From assembly GCF_003939025.1 (NCBI RefSeq), contig NZ_RQIH01000011.1, forward strand, positions 186,001 through 250,000: 64,000 bases of DNA, in the 5' to 3' direction. The stretch is from Rhizobium sophoriradicis (GTDB lineage Bacteria > Pseudomonadota > Alphaproteobacteria > Rhizobiales > Rhizobiaceae). Both the position numbers and the translations under genes were made by a program. How positions within the stretch are numbered: position 1 is the first letter of the stretch; every line of letters begins with the position of its first letter. Of the stretch, positions 16,470 through 24,995 are shown piece by piece. Under the pieces are notes generated by a model that was not told where the DNA came from, ran no database searches, and saw nothing but the letters and a program-made list of their open reading frames with translations.

Positions 16470-17008
16470 TGATCAAGCTCGTCCTCACCGGTATCTGGGT
16501 TTGCGCCATCACCTTGGCCTCGGTTTACTTTTCGGTGTACATGGCGACGGCGCCAGCACCTGCGGCAACGGATACCAAGCAGAGCGCGCTCGAACTGGTG
16601 AAGGGTGAAACGATCACGGTGCCGGTCATCGGCGACGGTGCGATCACCGGTTATTTCCTCGGCCGCGTTTCCTTCATGATGAACAAGGACATGCTGAAGG
16701 GCGTGACCTTGCCGCTGACCGAGATGACGACGGACCAACTTTTCAGCCTGCTCGTCGGCAACAAGATGGTCGATCTCGCTCATATCAAGTCCTTCGACCC
16801 GAATGCCTTCCGCGAGGAGATCAAGAAGGGCATGAACGAGCGCCTCGGCGGCGAATATGTCGCCGAAGTGATGCTGGAGCAGCTCGATTATCTCTCCAAG
16901 GAAGAGGTCAAGCAAAACGCGGCCGGCGAGCCGAAGAAGCTCGGCACTCCGGTCAAGATCATCGAAGCCGCCCCGGCTGAGGATGCCCCGGCCCCGGCCG
17001 CCCATTAA
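16469..17008 (+). CDS. membrane-anchored protein of unknown function, end of flagellar operon
   Basis: 179 residues. A single N-terminal membrane helix (about 3-24, GIWVCAITLASVYFSVYMAT) is followed by a predicted periplasmic domain of about 120 residues and an Ala/Pro-rich tail (EAAPAEDAPAPAAH). No catalytic motif is visible. Topology is like FliL, a stator-associated protein, but the sequence is not clearly FliL, whose gene normally lies elsewhere near fliP. It overlaps the FlgN-like gene by one base and is the last gene before a strong terminator, so a flagellar role is likely by context only. Confidence 0.7.
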   Translation: MIKLVLTGIWVCAITLASVYFSVYMATAPAPAATDTKQSALELVKGETITVPVIGDGAITGYFLGRVSFMMNKDMLKGVTLPLTEMTTDQLFSLLVGNKMVDLAHIKSFDPNAFREEIKKGMNERLGGEYVAEVMLEQLDYLSKEEVKQNAAGEPKKLGTPVKIIEAAPAEDAPAPAAH

Positions 17009-17028
17009 TATCCCGGATCAGATGCATG

Positions 17029-17051
17029 AACGGCGCCTTCGGGCGCCGTTT
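17029..17051 (+). terminator. Rho-independent-type terminator of the flagellar operon
   Basis: AACGGCGCC (17029-17037), loop TTCG, GGCGCCGTT (17042-17050): a perfect 9-bp GC-rich stem with a stable tetraloop, followed by TTGTCGTT. The T tract is short. It lies 20 bp after the last flagellar-cluster gene. Confidence 0.75.
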
Positions 17052-17299
17052 GTCGTTGGGCCCGATGTGGTTAATAAACTACTTATGCGAGCATCAAAAT
17101 CCAAGGAATTTTCCTAAGGGTTGTTTGAAAGCCTCCTGTTATATCAGCTGTCACAGCTTGGTATGCGCCGTTTTCCGTGATCGGGGCGACGCCGTCCATG
17201 CATGACGCGACCGGTCCTTTCGAGACCTCCGGGGTGCGGAAAAATGGGCTTGGTTTCCGGGATTTCGGGCGCATGACGCACCCTCGGCAGGAGGTAGGA

Positions 17300-18139
17300 A
17301 TGAATTTGATTGCAAACTTCGCGGTGCTCGCGTCGCGGCGGACGATCTTCGATCTGCCGGTCTGCGATCTCGGCTGGGACGATGCCCTCGTTTTTATCAA
17401 CGAGCTGGCTTCCATTCCCGTCGGCCAGACCGTGGTTTGCTTCGTCAACGCCCATAATATGCTGACGGCGTTGCGCGACGACGAATACTACCGGATCATG
17501 TCGCACAATCTGGTGCTGCCGGATGGCATCGGCCTCAACATCGCATCGCAGATTGCCCATGGCTCGCCGTTTCCCGCCAATCTGAACGGTACCGATTTCG
17601 TGCCGGCCTTCCTTACCTTCATGGAGGCTCCGCGCCGCATCGGCCTGATCGGCGGTGCGCCTTCGGTCGTCGAAGCAGCGGCGGAAAATTTCCGCAGGCA
17701 CACACCCTGGCATGAATTTATCGTCATTTCCGATGGTTTTTTCGACAAGGTCGACTCCACTGATGTCACCCAGGAGATCGAGCGCCAGAAGCTCGACATT
17801 CTGATCGTCGGCATGGGGACGCCGCTGCAAGAGAAGTGGGTTCATGACAACATCCGCGCCGACCATGCGCGGCTGGTGCTGACGGTAGGCGCGCTCTTCG
17901 ACTTCGTCTCCGGCGCCGTTCCGCGAGCGCCGAAGACGGTGCGGATGATGCGTCTCGAATGGGCCTATAGGCTGATACAGGAGCCTGCGCGCCTCTGGCG
18001 GCGCTACATCATCGGCATTCCGGTTTTCCTTTTCCACGTCCTGCGCTACCGCTTCCGCCGCCGCGAAAGAATTCTCAGCCAGCCGGAAGAGCAGCGCAGC
18101 GTCTCGCAGCCGATTGTGGATCGCAGGAAGGCGAGCTGA
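17300..18139 (+). CDS. WecG/TagA/CpsF-family glycosyltransferase
   Basis: 279 residues from ATG 17300, chosen because GGAGGTAGGA lies immediately upstream; the frame is open to 17177 but without a better start. The GT26 fold shows FVNAHNMLTALRDDEYY, LPDGIGLNIAS, RIGLIGGAPSVVEAA, ILIVGMGTPLQEKWV and VGALFDFVSGAVPRAP. These enzymes add N-acetylmannosaminuronic acid or a related sugar to lipid-linked intermediates of surface polysaccharides at the inner membrane. The gene pairs with the Wzz-like gene downstream, suggesting a small polysaccharide locus. The donor and acceptor cannot be told from sequence. Confidence 0.88.
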   Translation: MNLIANFAVLASRRTIFDLPVCDLGWDDALVFINELASIPVGQTVVCFVNAHNMLTALRDDEYYRIMSHNLVLPDGIGLNIASQIAHGSPFPANLNGTDFVPAFLTFMEAPRRIGLIGGAPSVVEAAAENFRRHTPWHEFIVISDGFFDKVDSTDVTQEIERQKLDILIVGMGTPLQEKWVHDNIRADHARLVLTVGALFDFVSGAVPRAPKTVRMMRLEWAYRLIQEPARLWRRYIIGIPVFLFHVLRYRFRRRERILSQPEEQRSVSQPIVDRRKAS

Positions 18140-18321
18140 ACAGGCCCGGCGCGGTTCCCGGACCTGTGAAGACGTCACCGGTTCAAATCTGAGACGTCGG
18201 GCCGCAATTATTGCCAGTCGCGGTTAACCATTTCTTTGCCATGAATATTTAGAGTAGCTTAATCATCTGCATCGCGAGCGGGTGATTGAACTCGGCCATC
18301 ATGTGCATGAGATGTGGCGCA

Positions 18322-20082
18322 ATGTACGATATCAGGGCGAGAAACAGCTTCCAGGATCACGCAGCCGCGGGGCCGCGCGCCTTTGACGTCCCCTATCGCC
18401 GGCGGTCGAAGGGGGCCGATCTCGCGCTGCCCGAGGCCGAATTGCTGCGCGCGATCGGCCGCGCGCTCGAAGAGCAGCGCGCAATGGCGGCGCGTCCGGC
18501 GCCGCTGGTCGACCGCATCGAAACCATTCTCGGCAACCGCCTTCGGGCTGCCAACGATGTCGGCCGTCCTCTTGCGCCGGAGCCGGCTGGTCATGAGGAG
18601 CCCATCGCTGCGGCCGAAGGGGCTGTACCCCCGCCCGAGCCGCTTGCCGCGATCCGTGAGGAACTCACCGGATTCCAGCCGGCAGCGCCGCGCCGCCGCG
18701 ACGGCCGCTTCGGCCTTGCCATGACGGTCGTCGCCGCCACGGTCCTCGGCGCAGGCCTGCCGGCATTGATGCCGGTCTCGCCCGCCCTCTACCGTGCCGA
18801 GACGACACTTTCGGTAAAGACGGATGCGGCAAGCCGCGATGCCTTCACCCAGGCTGCGGCCAAAGGCCTGCTGTCGGCGCGGGTGATGGCATCGACGGTC
18901 GCTGCGCTGAAACTCGATCATGACCCGGAATTTGCCGGCTCCAATCCCAATGCGCTCGGCGTTGCGCTCGATCTGCTCTCGGGCACCGGTGCTGCCGCCG
19001 ATCCGGCCTCGCGCGCCGAGGCGGCGCTGAAGCATGCGGTCGAGATCGTGCCCGATGTCGCCGCCGGTACGATCATTGTGAGGGTGACGACCGGCGACAG
19101 CGGCAAATCCATGCGGATCGCCGCAGGGCTTGGCGAAGTGGTGTCCGCAGTGAGCAGTCCCGGCCGGAGCGCCGAAACCGACACCGCGTTGCGCAAGGCC
19201 TATGACGAGGCGAAGGCGGAGCTTGCCGCCTTCACGGCCAAAAGCGGCGAGGGCAACGTCAAGGTGGCGATCGACCTTCGCCGCCAGATCGATAAGCTCG
19301 ATGCCGATCTGAAGCAGGCCGACCAGAATATCCTTGCCGCCAAGGCGCAGGCCGACCGGCTGAAGGCGGCAAAACTCGCCGGCGTGCTGGATGGTTCGCT
19401 CCCTTCCGATATGCTCTCGCCGGCGCTGCAGGATTGGCGCGATAAATATGCCGTCGCCAGGACGACGCTGGCCCAGCTTTCGGCCGAGCTTGGCCCGCGC
19501 CATCCGCGTCTGCTGCAGCAGCAGGCCGAAACGGATGGATTGAAGGAGAACATGGGCAAGGAGCTTGCTCGTCTCGCCCAGCTCGCCAATGCCGCCGCCA
19601 AGGCTGCGGTCGATGCGCGCAAGGACCTGAACGATCGCCGCAACACGCTGATCGCCCAGAGCCGGGATACCGGCGTCGATCTGTCCCGGCTGACCGAGCT
19701 GCGCGAAAAGGCGAATGCCGCGCGCTCGCGCCTGGAAGAAGCGGCGCCGACACCGGGAAGCGATGATGGCCATTTGACCGTCCTGAAACCGCCGCTTGCG
19801 GCGGCGGTGCCGGGAACGAATGGTCTGATCGGCCGCGTGCTGGCCGGGGCCGCGACAGGCCTTGCGCTCGGTCTTGGGCTGGCCCTTCTACTGTTCTGGC
19901 GCAAATCCGCCGCGGCTTCCGCAAGCGAGGAAATGCCGGCGCCGCCTTCGCTCGCCTCTCCGCCGGCGCTCGCGCCGGCCCCGGCGGCGGCCGACGAGAT
20001 GGAGGTGCTGCGCTCCGAGATCTCCGGCCTGCGCGACCGGCTTCGACTTCACGTGATGGAAGCACGGCAGCCGCTGCGCTGA
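18322..20082 (+). CDS. Wzz/GumC-type polysaccharide chain-length protein
   Basis: About 586 residues from ATG 18322. The start is uncertain: TTG 18286 and ATG 18301 are also in frame and would add a CMRC peptide. A cytoplasmic Ala/Pro/Glu-rich N-terminus of about 130 residues precedes a first membrane helix (GLAMTVVAATVLGAGLPALM). A large periplasmic region follows with long coiled coil (about 310-460), containing DWRDKYAVARTTLAQLSAEL and the GPRHPRLLQQQAE motif typical of GumC/ExoP/Wzz co-polymerases. A second helix (LAGAATGLALGLGLALLLFW) and a short Ala/Pro-rich tail close it. No Walker motifs are present, so there is no fused tyrosine kinase. It probably sets chain length or export for the product of the upstream enzyme. 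Confidence 0.75.
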   Translation: MYDIRARNSFQDHAAAGPRAFDVPYRRRSKGADLALPEAELLRAIGRALEEQRAMAARPAPLVDRIETILGNRLRAANDVGRPLAPEPAGHEEPIAAAEGAVPPPEPLAAIREELTGFQPAAPRRRDGRFGLAMTVVAATVLGAGLPALMPVSPALYRAETTLSVKTDAASRDAFTQAAAKGLLSARVMASTVAALKLDHDPEFAGSNPNALGVALDLLSGTGAAADPASRAEAALKHAVEIVPDVAAGTIIVRVTTGDSGKSMRIAAGLGEVVSAVSSPGRSAETDTALRKAYDEAKAELAAFTAKSGEGNVKVAIDLRRQIDKLDADLKQADQNILAAKAQADRLKAAKLAGVLDGSLPSDMLSPALQDWRDKYAVARTTLAQLSAELGPRHPRLLQQQAETDGLKENMGKELARLAQLANAAAKAAVDARKDLNDRRNTLIAQSRDTGVDLSRLTELREKANAARSRLEEAAPTPGSDDGHLTVLKPPLAAAVPGTNGLIGRVLAGAATGLALGLGLALLLFWRKSAAASASEEMPAPPSLASPPALAPAPAAADEMEVLRSEISGLRDRLRLHVMEARQPLR

Positions 20083-20203
20083 ACCCGACATTTCCTTGCA
20101 AGTTTGATATTGCCTTGCCGCTTTCCGACAGGATAGGGCGTTAGCGGGCATTTGACGCTCGTCAACTATCAATAGATTGGCGCGAAACAGGGCGGAGAGA
20201 CGC

Positions 20204-21103
20204 GTGGCGACAGTAATCGACGGCAAGAACGTAGCTGCATCAGTCATTCAGACGGTCAAGAGTGCGACGGCGGCGCTGGAAAAGAGCAGCGGCGTCACCA
20301 CCGGCCTGGCCGTCATCATCGTCGGCGACGACCCGGCAAGCCACGCCTATGTCGGCTCCAAGGGCCGCATGGCCAAGGAATGCGGCTTCAAGTCCGTCCA
20401 GCACACGTTGCCGGCCGAGACCAGGCAGGAGGAACTGGCAGCTCTCGTCGCCACCCTCAACGCCGATCCGTCGATCCACGGCATCCTGGTGCAGCTGCCC
20501 TTGCCGAAGCCGCTCGACAGCGAGCCGATCATCCAGTCGATCCTGCCGGAAAAGGATGTCGATGGCTTGAGCGTCGTCAATGCCGGCAAGCTCGCCACCG
20601 GCGACCTGAAGACCGGACTGGTCTCCTGCACGCCGGCCGGCGCCATGGTCTTCGTCCGCCGCACCCATGGCGAGGATCTCTCCGGCCTCAATGCCGTCGT
20701 CATCGGCCGCTCCAACCTGTTCGGCAAGCCGATGGCGCAATTGCTGCTCAACGCCAATGCGACGGTGACGATGGCCCATTCGAGAACGAAGAACCTCGCC
20801 GAGGTCTGCCGCAACGCCGATATTCTGGTGGCCGCCGTCGGTCGTCCGGAAATGGTCAAAGCCGATTGGGTCAAGCCGGGTGCGACGGTGATCGACGTCG
20901 GCATCAACCGGGTGCCGGCGCCCGACAAGGGCGAGGGCAAGACCCGGCTCGTCGGTGACGTCGCTTTCCGTGAAGTCTCCGAGGTCGCCAGCACCATCAC
21001 TCCGGTTCCCGGCGGCGTCGGGCCGATGACCATCGCCATGCTGATGGCCAATACGGTCATCGCCGCCCATCGCGCCGCAGGGCAGACGCCGCCGCAGTTC
21101 TGA
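20204..21103 (+). CDS. folD: bifunctional methylene-THF dehydrogenase/cyclohydrolase FolD
   Basis: 299 residues from GTG 20204, preceded by GGCGGAGAG. FolD converts 5,10-methylene-THF to 10-formyl-THF with NADP, supplying one-carbon units for purines and formyl-methionine. Visible motifs are DDPASHAYVGSKGRMAKECG with the active-site Tyr and Lys, GILVQLPLP, DVDGLS, GRSNLFGKPMAQLLL (dinucleotide binding) and TPVPGGVGPMTIAMLM. It appears to be transcribed alone from the 120-bp gap upstream. Its stop codon abuts the stop of convergent aglR with no spacing. Confidence 0.97.
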   Translation: MATVIDGKNVAASVIQTVKSATAALEKSSGVTTGLAVIIVGDDPASHAYVGSKGRMAKECGFKSVQHTLPAETRQEELAALVATLNADPSIHGILVQLPLPKPLDSEPIIQSILPEKDVDGLSVVNAGKLATGDLKTGLVSCTPAGAMVFVRRTHGEDLSGLNAVVIGRSNLFGKPMAQLLLNANATVTMAHSRTKNLAEVCRNADILVAAVGRPEMVKADWVKPGATVIDVGINRVPAPDKGEGKTRLVGDVAFREVSEVASTITPVPGGVGPMTIAMLMANTVIAAHRAAGQTPPQF

Positions 21104-22132
21104 TTATGGCTGCTGCGGGGCAGGGCCGGTCGAGGCCCTGACGATCAGCTCGGTCCTCCAGAGCTCCTGCTCGGGAAAGGGGGCGGCGTGTTTCACGGTG
21201 CCGATCAGCCGCTGGGCGATTCGAACGCCGGCGGCGCGCAGCGAGGAGCGCGTCGTCGTCAGCGGCACGGAGAAGTTTTCCGGCTTCAACAGCGGCAGCA
21301 CGTCGTCATGGGCGATCAGCGAAATATCCTCGCCGAGGCGCAGGCCCGCCTGGTTGACGGCGCGGATTGCCCCCAGCGCCATGACCGTGCTGGAGCAGAG
21401 GATCGCCGTTGGCCGCTGCGGCAGCTGCAGGAAGCGTTCCATCGCCAGCATGCCCTGTTCGTCCGTCATCAGCGCGTGGGTCATGCAATCCTCTTCGAGC
21501 GTGAGGCTACGTTCGGCGAGGGCTGAGATGACGCCGTTCCTTCTGCGGATGGCGAAATCGAGGTGTGTCGGGCCGTTCATCAAGGCAAAGCGCGTATGGC
21601 CGAGCTGCAGCAGCAGCCGTGTGGCGTCGTAGAAGGCGCCTTCATTATCGATGTCGAGATAGGGATAATCCGGCTCCGCGCCGAAGGATCGGCCATGCAC
21701 GACATAGGGCATGGAGAGCGATTTCAGCATGGCGAGCCGCGGGTCGTGGCCGCGCATATAAGCGATGAACAGAGCATCGACATTGCCGCTGATTGCAAGC
21801 CGCCGGAGCGCGGCCACCTCGTCATCGGGATCGGCCGGCATGATGACGAAATGGAAATCGTGGCGGACGGCCTCCTCGCCGAGCCCGGCCAGGAATTCGC
21901 CGAAATGCACGTCTGACTGGTGGCCGGGCGCCGTCGGCATGACGAGGCCGATCGAGCCTGCCTTGCCGGTCGCAAGCCGCTGGGCAGCCTTGTTCGGCCG
22001 GTATCCGGTTTCCTTGACGGCCTGGAGCACGCGCTCTCTGGTCGCTTCATTGACCTCGGGATAACCGTTGAGTGCCCGGCTCACCGTCGTCTGCGACAGC
22101 CCGAGCAATTCCGATAGCTGTTTGAGATTCAC
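21104..22132 (-). CDS. aglR: LacI-family repressor AglR of the alpha-glucoside locus
   Basis: 342 residues. The N-terminal helix-turn-helix is typical of LacI/GalR proteins: LKQLSELLGLSQTTVSRAL, then NGYPEVNEATRERV and the YRPNKAAQRLATGK hinge. The remainder is a periplasmic-binding-protein-like sugar-sensing domain with GLVMPTAPG, VDALFIAYM and ALGAIRAVNQAGLRLGEDIS. It is divergent from aglE across 300 bp that holds two AAAGCGCTTT operators, so it probably represses both itself and aglEFGAK until an alpha-glucoside binds. In S. meliloti the gene in this place is aglR. Confidence 0.92.
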   Translation of the reverse strand: MNLKQLSELLGLSQTTVSRALNGYPEVNEATRERVLQAVKETGYRPNKAAQRLATGKAGSIGLVMPTAPGHQSDVHFGEFLAGLGEEAVRHDFHFVIMPADPDDEVAALRRLAISGNVDALFIAYMRGHDPRLAMLKSLSMPYVVHGRSFGAEPDYPYLDIDNEGAFYDATRLLLQLGHTRFALMNGPTHLDFAIRRRNGVISALAERSLTLEEDCMTHALMTDEQGMLAMERFLQLPQRPTAILCSSTVMALGAIRAVNQAGLRLGEDISLIAHDDVLPLLKPENFSVPLTTTRSSLRAAGVRIAQRLIGTVKHAAPFPEQELWRTELIVRASTGPAPQQP

Positions 22133-22200
22133 CTGTTATGCTTCCCTCCCGGCCCGCCGTCGGCCGCTCCAAAAAGGCCTGCCGCCTCCCCATGGCATCC

Positions 22201-22242
22201 AAAGCGCTTTCAATTATGTAGCATCTCGCGCGCTTGACTCAA
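22201..22242 (-). promoter_or_regulatory. aglR promoter with AglR operator
   Basis: Read on the minus strand, TTGAGT (22242-22237) and TACATA (22220-22215) are separated by 16 bp and could be the -35 and -10 of aglR. AAAGCGCTTT (22201-22210), a perfect 10-bp palindrome of the LacI-family type with central CG, lies just downstream of the -10, the position expected for autorepression. The operator core is seen directly; the promoter is inferred. Confidence 0.6.
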
Positions 22243-22323
22243 GAAAAATCGCCCCATATTCCCCGATAGGTGCCTTCGAGCCGCGATATCCCGCCGCTTT
22301 AGGGCAGGTTTTCGCGAATTGAC

Positions 22324-22375
22324 TTGACTCCATTCCACCGGAAGTGAAATGAGTTGGGGTGTCAAAGCGCTTTGA
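22324..22375 (+). promoter_or_regulatory. aglE promoter region with AglR operator
   Basis: TCAAAGCGCTTTGA (22362-22375) is a perfect 14-bp palindrome sharing the AAAGCGCTTT core with the aglR-proximal site 161 bp away. TTGACT at 22324-22329 could be the -35, with a weak -10 near 22347-22352 (AAATGA). The operator would then cover the start point and block transcription of aglE. Two sites in one divergent region allow repression loops, which is inference. Confidence 0.6.
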
Positions 22376-22432
22376 AATTTCCGTTTGCGAGAAATTCGGC
22401 GCGGGTTGGGATTGTGATGGGAGGTTGATCAC

Positions 22433-23794
22433 ATGAAAAAGTCATTTCTGATGGGCGTTGCCGTTGCGGCGCTATTTGCCGGTGCTGCGTCCGCGGCCGA
22501 TCTGAAATTTGCCCCGGGACAGGATTCCAAGTTCAACTGGAAAAGCTATGACGAATTCAAGGCCGCGCATGCCGATCTGAAGGGGCAGCCGCTGACGATC
22601 TTCGGGCCGTGGCGCGGCGAAGACGAGGCGTTCTTCATGAGCGTTCTTGCCTATTTCACCGAGGCGACCGGCATCGAGGCGAAATATTCCTCGTCCGAAA
22701 ATTACGAACAACAGATCGTCATCGACACGCAAGCTGGCTCGCCGCCAAACATCGCCATTCTGCCGCAGCCCGGCCTTCTCGCCGACCTCGCCGGCAAGGG
22801 CTTCCTGACGCCGCTCGGCGACGACAACTCCAAGTGGATCAAGGACAATTACGGCGCCGGCGACAGCTGGGTCGGGTACGGCACCTATAAGGGTAAGGAC
22901 GGCAAGGAAGCCTTCTACGCCTTCCCTTATAAGGCCGATGTGAAGTCGCTCGTCTGGTATGTTCCGGAGAACTTCGAGGAAGCCGGCTACAAGATCCCGA
23001 CGACCATGGAAGAGCTGCATGCCCTGACCGACCAGATCGTCAAGGACGGCGGCGTTCCCTGGTGCATCGGTCTCGGTTCCGGCGGCGCCACCGGCTGGCC
23101 GGCGACCGACTGGGTCGAGGACATCATGCTGCGCATGCAGCCGCCGGAAGCCTATGACAAGTGGACGACCAACGAGCTGAAGTTCACCGATCCGGCCGTC
23201 GTTGCCGCGATCGACGAATTCGGCAAGTTCGCCAAGAACGAGAAATACGTCAATGGCGGCGTCGCGGCCGTGGCCTCGACCGACTTCCGCGACAGCCCGA
23301 AGGGCCTCTTCTCCGTGCCGCCGAAGTGCTACATGCACCATCAGGCCTCGTTCATTCCGTCCTTCTTCCCTGAGGGCACGAAGCTCGGCCAGGATGCCGA
23401 CTTCTTCTACATGCCGACTTATGCTTCGCATCCCGAACTCGGCAAGCCGGTTCTCGGCGCCGGCACGCTTGTTTCGATCGCCAAGGATTCGAAGACGGCC
23501 CGCGCTTTCATCGACTTCCTGAAGACCCCGATCGCGCATGAGGTCTGGATGGCGCAGTCGAGCTTCCTGACGCCTTATAAGGGCGTCAGCACCGAGGCCT
23601 ATGCCAATCCGCAGATGAAGAAGGAAGGCGAGATCCTGACGTCTGCCACCACCTTCCGCTTCGACGGTTCCGACCTGATGCCCGGCAAGATCGGCGCCGG
23701 CGCCTTCTGGACCGGGATGGTCGATTTCGTCGGCGGCAAGTCCGCCGAGGAAGCTGCCGGCGAAATCCAGAGCGCCTGGGACGGCATCAAGTAA
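22433..23794 (+). CDS. aglE: periplasmic alpha-glucoside-binding protein AglE
   Basis: 453 residues with a signal peptide (MKKSFLMGVAVAALFAGAAS) cut near residue 22 (ASA/AD). It is a family-1 extracellular solute-binding protein: VLAYFTEATGIEAKYSSSEN and LPQPGLLADLAGKGFLTPL are typical, and TGWPATDWVEDIML lies in the sugar cleft. In S. meliloti AglE captures sucrose, maltose and trehalose for the AglFGK importer. It is the first and probably most expressed gene of the operon, separated from aglF by three hairpins. GGGAGG precedes ATG 22433. Confidence 0.95.
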   Translation: MKKSFLMGVAVAALFAGAASAADLKFAPGQDSKFNWKSYDEFKAAHADLKGQPLTIFGPWRGEDEAFFMSVLAYFTEATGIEAKYSSSENYEQQIVIDTQAGSPPNIAILPQPGLLADLAGKGFLTPLGDDNSKWIKDNYGAGDSWVGYGTYKGKDGKEAFYAFPYKADVKSLVWYVPENFEEAGYKIPTTMEELHALTDQIVKDGGVPWCIGLGSGGATGWPATDWVEDIMLRMQPPEAYDKWTTNELKFTDPAVVAAIDEFGKFAKNEKYVNGGVAAVASTDFRDSPKGLFSVPPKCYMHHQASFIPSFFPEGTKLGQDADFFYMPTYASHPELGKPVLGAGTLVSIAKDSKTARAFIDFLKTPIAHEVWMAQSSFLTPYKGVSTEAYANPQMKKEGEILTSATTFRFDGSDLMPGKIGAGAFWTGMVDFVGGKSAEEAAGEIQSAWDGIK

Positions 23795-23806
23795 TCTTCC
23801 AACATT

Positions 23807-23898
23807 ATGCCGCCGGCTTGCCGGCGGCATGACCTGCCTGAGTGGCCGGGCTCATGAGCAGCCCGGCCAGTCAGGATATATTGTGATTGGGCAATATA
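23807..23898 (+). terminator. tandem hairpins between aglE and aglF (attenuator or mRNA stabiliser)
   Basis: Three hairpins in a row. ATGCCGCCGGC (23807-23817) pairs with GCCGGCGGCAT (23820-23830), a perfect 11-bp stem. The 14-bp arm at 23838-23851 pairs with 23861-23874 with one mismatch. TATATTG (23877-23883) pairs with CAATATA (23892-23898). No long T run follows the first two. Such structures after a binding-protein gene commonly cause partial termination or protect the upstream mRNA 3' end, giving more AglE than permease. Confidence 0.65.
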
Positions 23899-23980
23899 AT
23901 GGATTGACGGTGACCGGCACTGACCGGTCAGAATGACAGCCGGTCTGAATTAAGATCAGGGGAAGCAGGGGAGGGACGAA

Positions 23981-24994
23981 ATGCTGTCGCAGATAGTGTC
24001 CGCTTTGGGCGTCGTGGTGTTCGCCGTTTTTGCGTGCTCGGCCTATTTCTATTTTTCCAACAAACTCCTGGATCTCGCCCTGCCGGTCAAGGATGGCGAC
24101 ATCCGCGCCGCCTCGCGCAATCTCAACCGCCGCGCCCTCATCCGGCCGTGGCTGTTCATCGGCCCGGCGCTCTTCCTGCTCTTCGTCTACCTCGTCTATC
24201 CGGTCGTTGCGACCTTCATTCTCTCCTTCTATGACCGTACCGGCCTGCAGTTCGTCGGCCTCGCCAACTATAAATGGGCGATCGGCGACCGCGAATTCCG
24301 CCAGTCGATCTTCAACAACATCCTCTGGCTCGCCGTCGTGCCGGCCGCCTGCACCTTCTTCGGCCTGGTCATCGCTGTCATGACCGACCGCATCTGGTGG
24401 GGCAATATCGCTAAAAGCATCGTCTTCATGCCGATGGCGATCTCCTTCGTCGGCGCCTCGGTCATCTGGAAGTTCATCTATGAGTATCGCGGCGGCAACG
24501 ATGTCCAGATCGGTCTGTTGAACGCCATCGTCCAGTTGTTCGGCGGCACGCCGGAGGTGTGGATCTCGGTTCCCTTCTGGAACAACTTCTTCCTGATGGT
24601 CATCCTGATCTGGATCCAGACCGGTTTTGCCATGGTCATCCTGTCGGCGGCACTCCGCGGCATTCCCGAGGAGACGATCGAGGCCGCCGTCATCGACGGC
24701 GCCAACGGCTGGCAGATCTTCTGGCGCATCATGGTGCCGCAGGTCTGGGGCACCATCGCCGTCGTCTGGACGACGATCACCATCCTCGTCCTCAAGGTCT
24801 TCGATATCGTCCTGACCATGACCAACGGCCAGTGGCAGACGATGGTCCTGGCCAACCTGATGTTCGACTGGATGTTCCGCGGCGGCGGCGATTCCGGCCG
24901 AAGTGCTGTCATCGCCATCATCATCATGCTCGCCGTCACGCCGATCATGGTCTGGAACGTGCGCCGCGCCAACCGCGAACTGAAGGGCCATTGA
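23981..24994 (+). CDS. aglF: alpha-glucoside ABC transporter permease AglF
   Basis: 337 residues with six to seven membrane helices. The MalF-type EAA loop is GIPEETIEAAVIDGANGWQI (about residues 222-241), which contacts the ATPase AglK. An extra N-terminal helix (LGVVVFAVFACSAYFYF) precedes the conserved core, as in some sugar permeases. GCAGGGGAGGGACGAA upstream of ATG 23981 is a strong ribosome site. The stop is followed one base later by aglG, so they are co-translated. Confidence 0.95.
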   Translation: MLSQIVSALGVVVFAVFACSAYFYFSNKLLDLALPVKDGDIRAASRNLNRRALIRPWLFIGPALFLLFVYLVYPVVATFILSFYDRTGLQFVGLANYKWAIGDREFRQSIFNNILWLAVVPAACTFFGLVIAVMTDRIWWGNIAKSIVFMPMAISFVGASVIWKFIYEYRGGNDVQIGLLNAIVQLFGGTPEVWISVPFWNNFFLMVILIWIQTGFAMVILSAALRGIPEETIEAAVIDGANGWQIFWRIMVPQVWGTIAVVWTTITILVLKVFDIVLTMTNGQWQTMVLANLMFDWMFRGGGDSGRSAVIAIIIMLAVTPIMVWNVRRANRELKGH

Positions 24995-24995
24995 G

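Noticed and set aside
18140..18321. GACGTC repeats considered as a terminator or operator
   Set aside because: The arms are six bases with no T tract or clear spacing to a promoter, so they are too weak to call.
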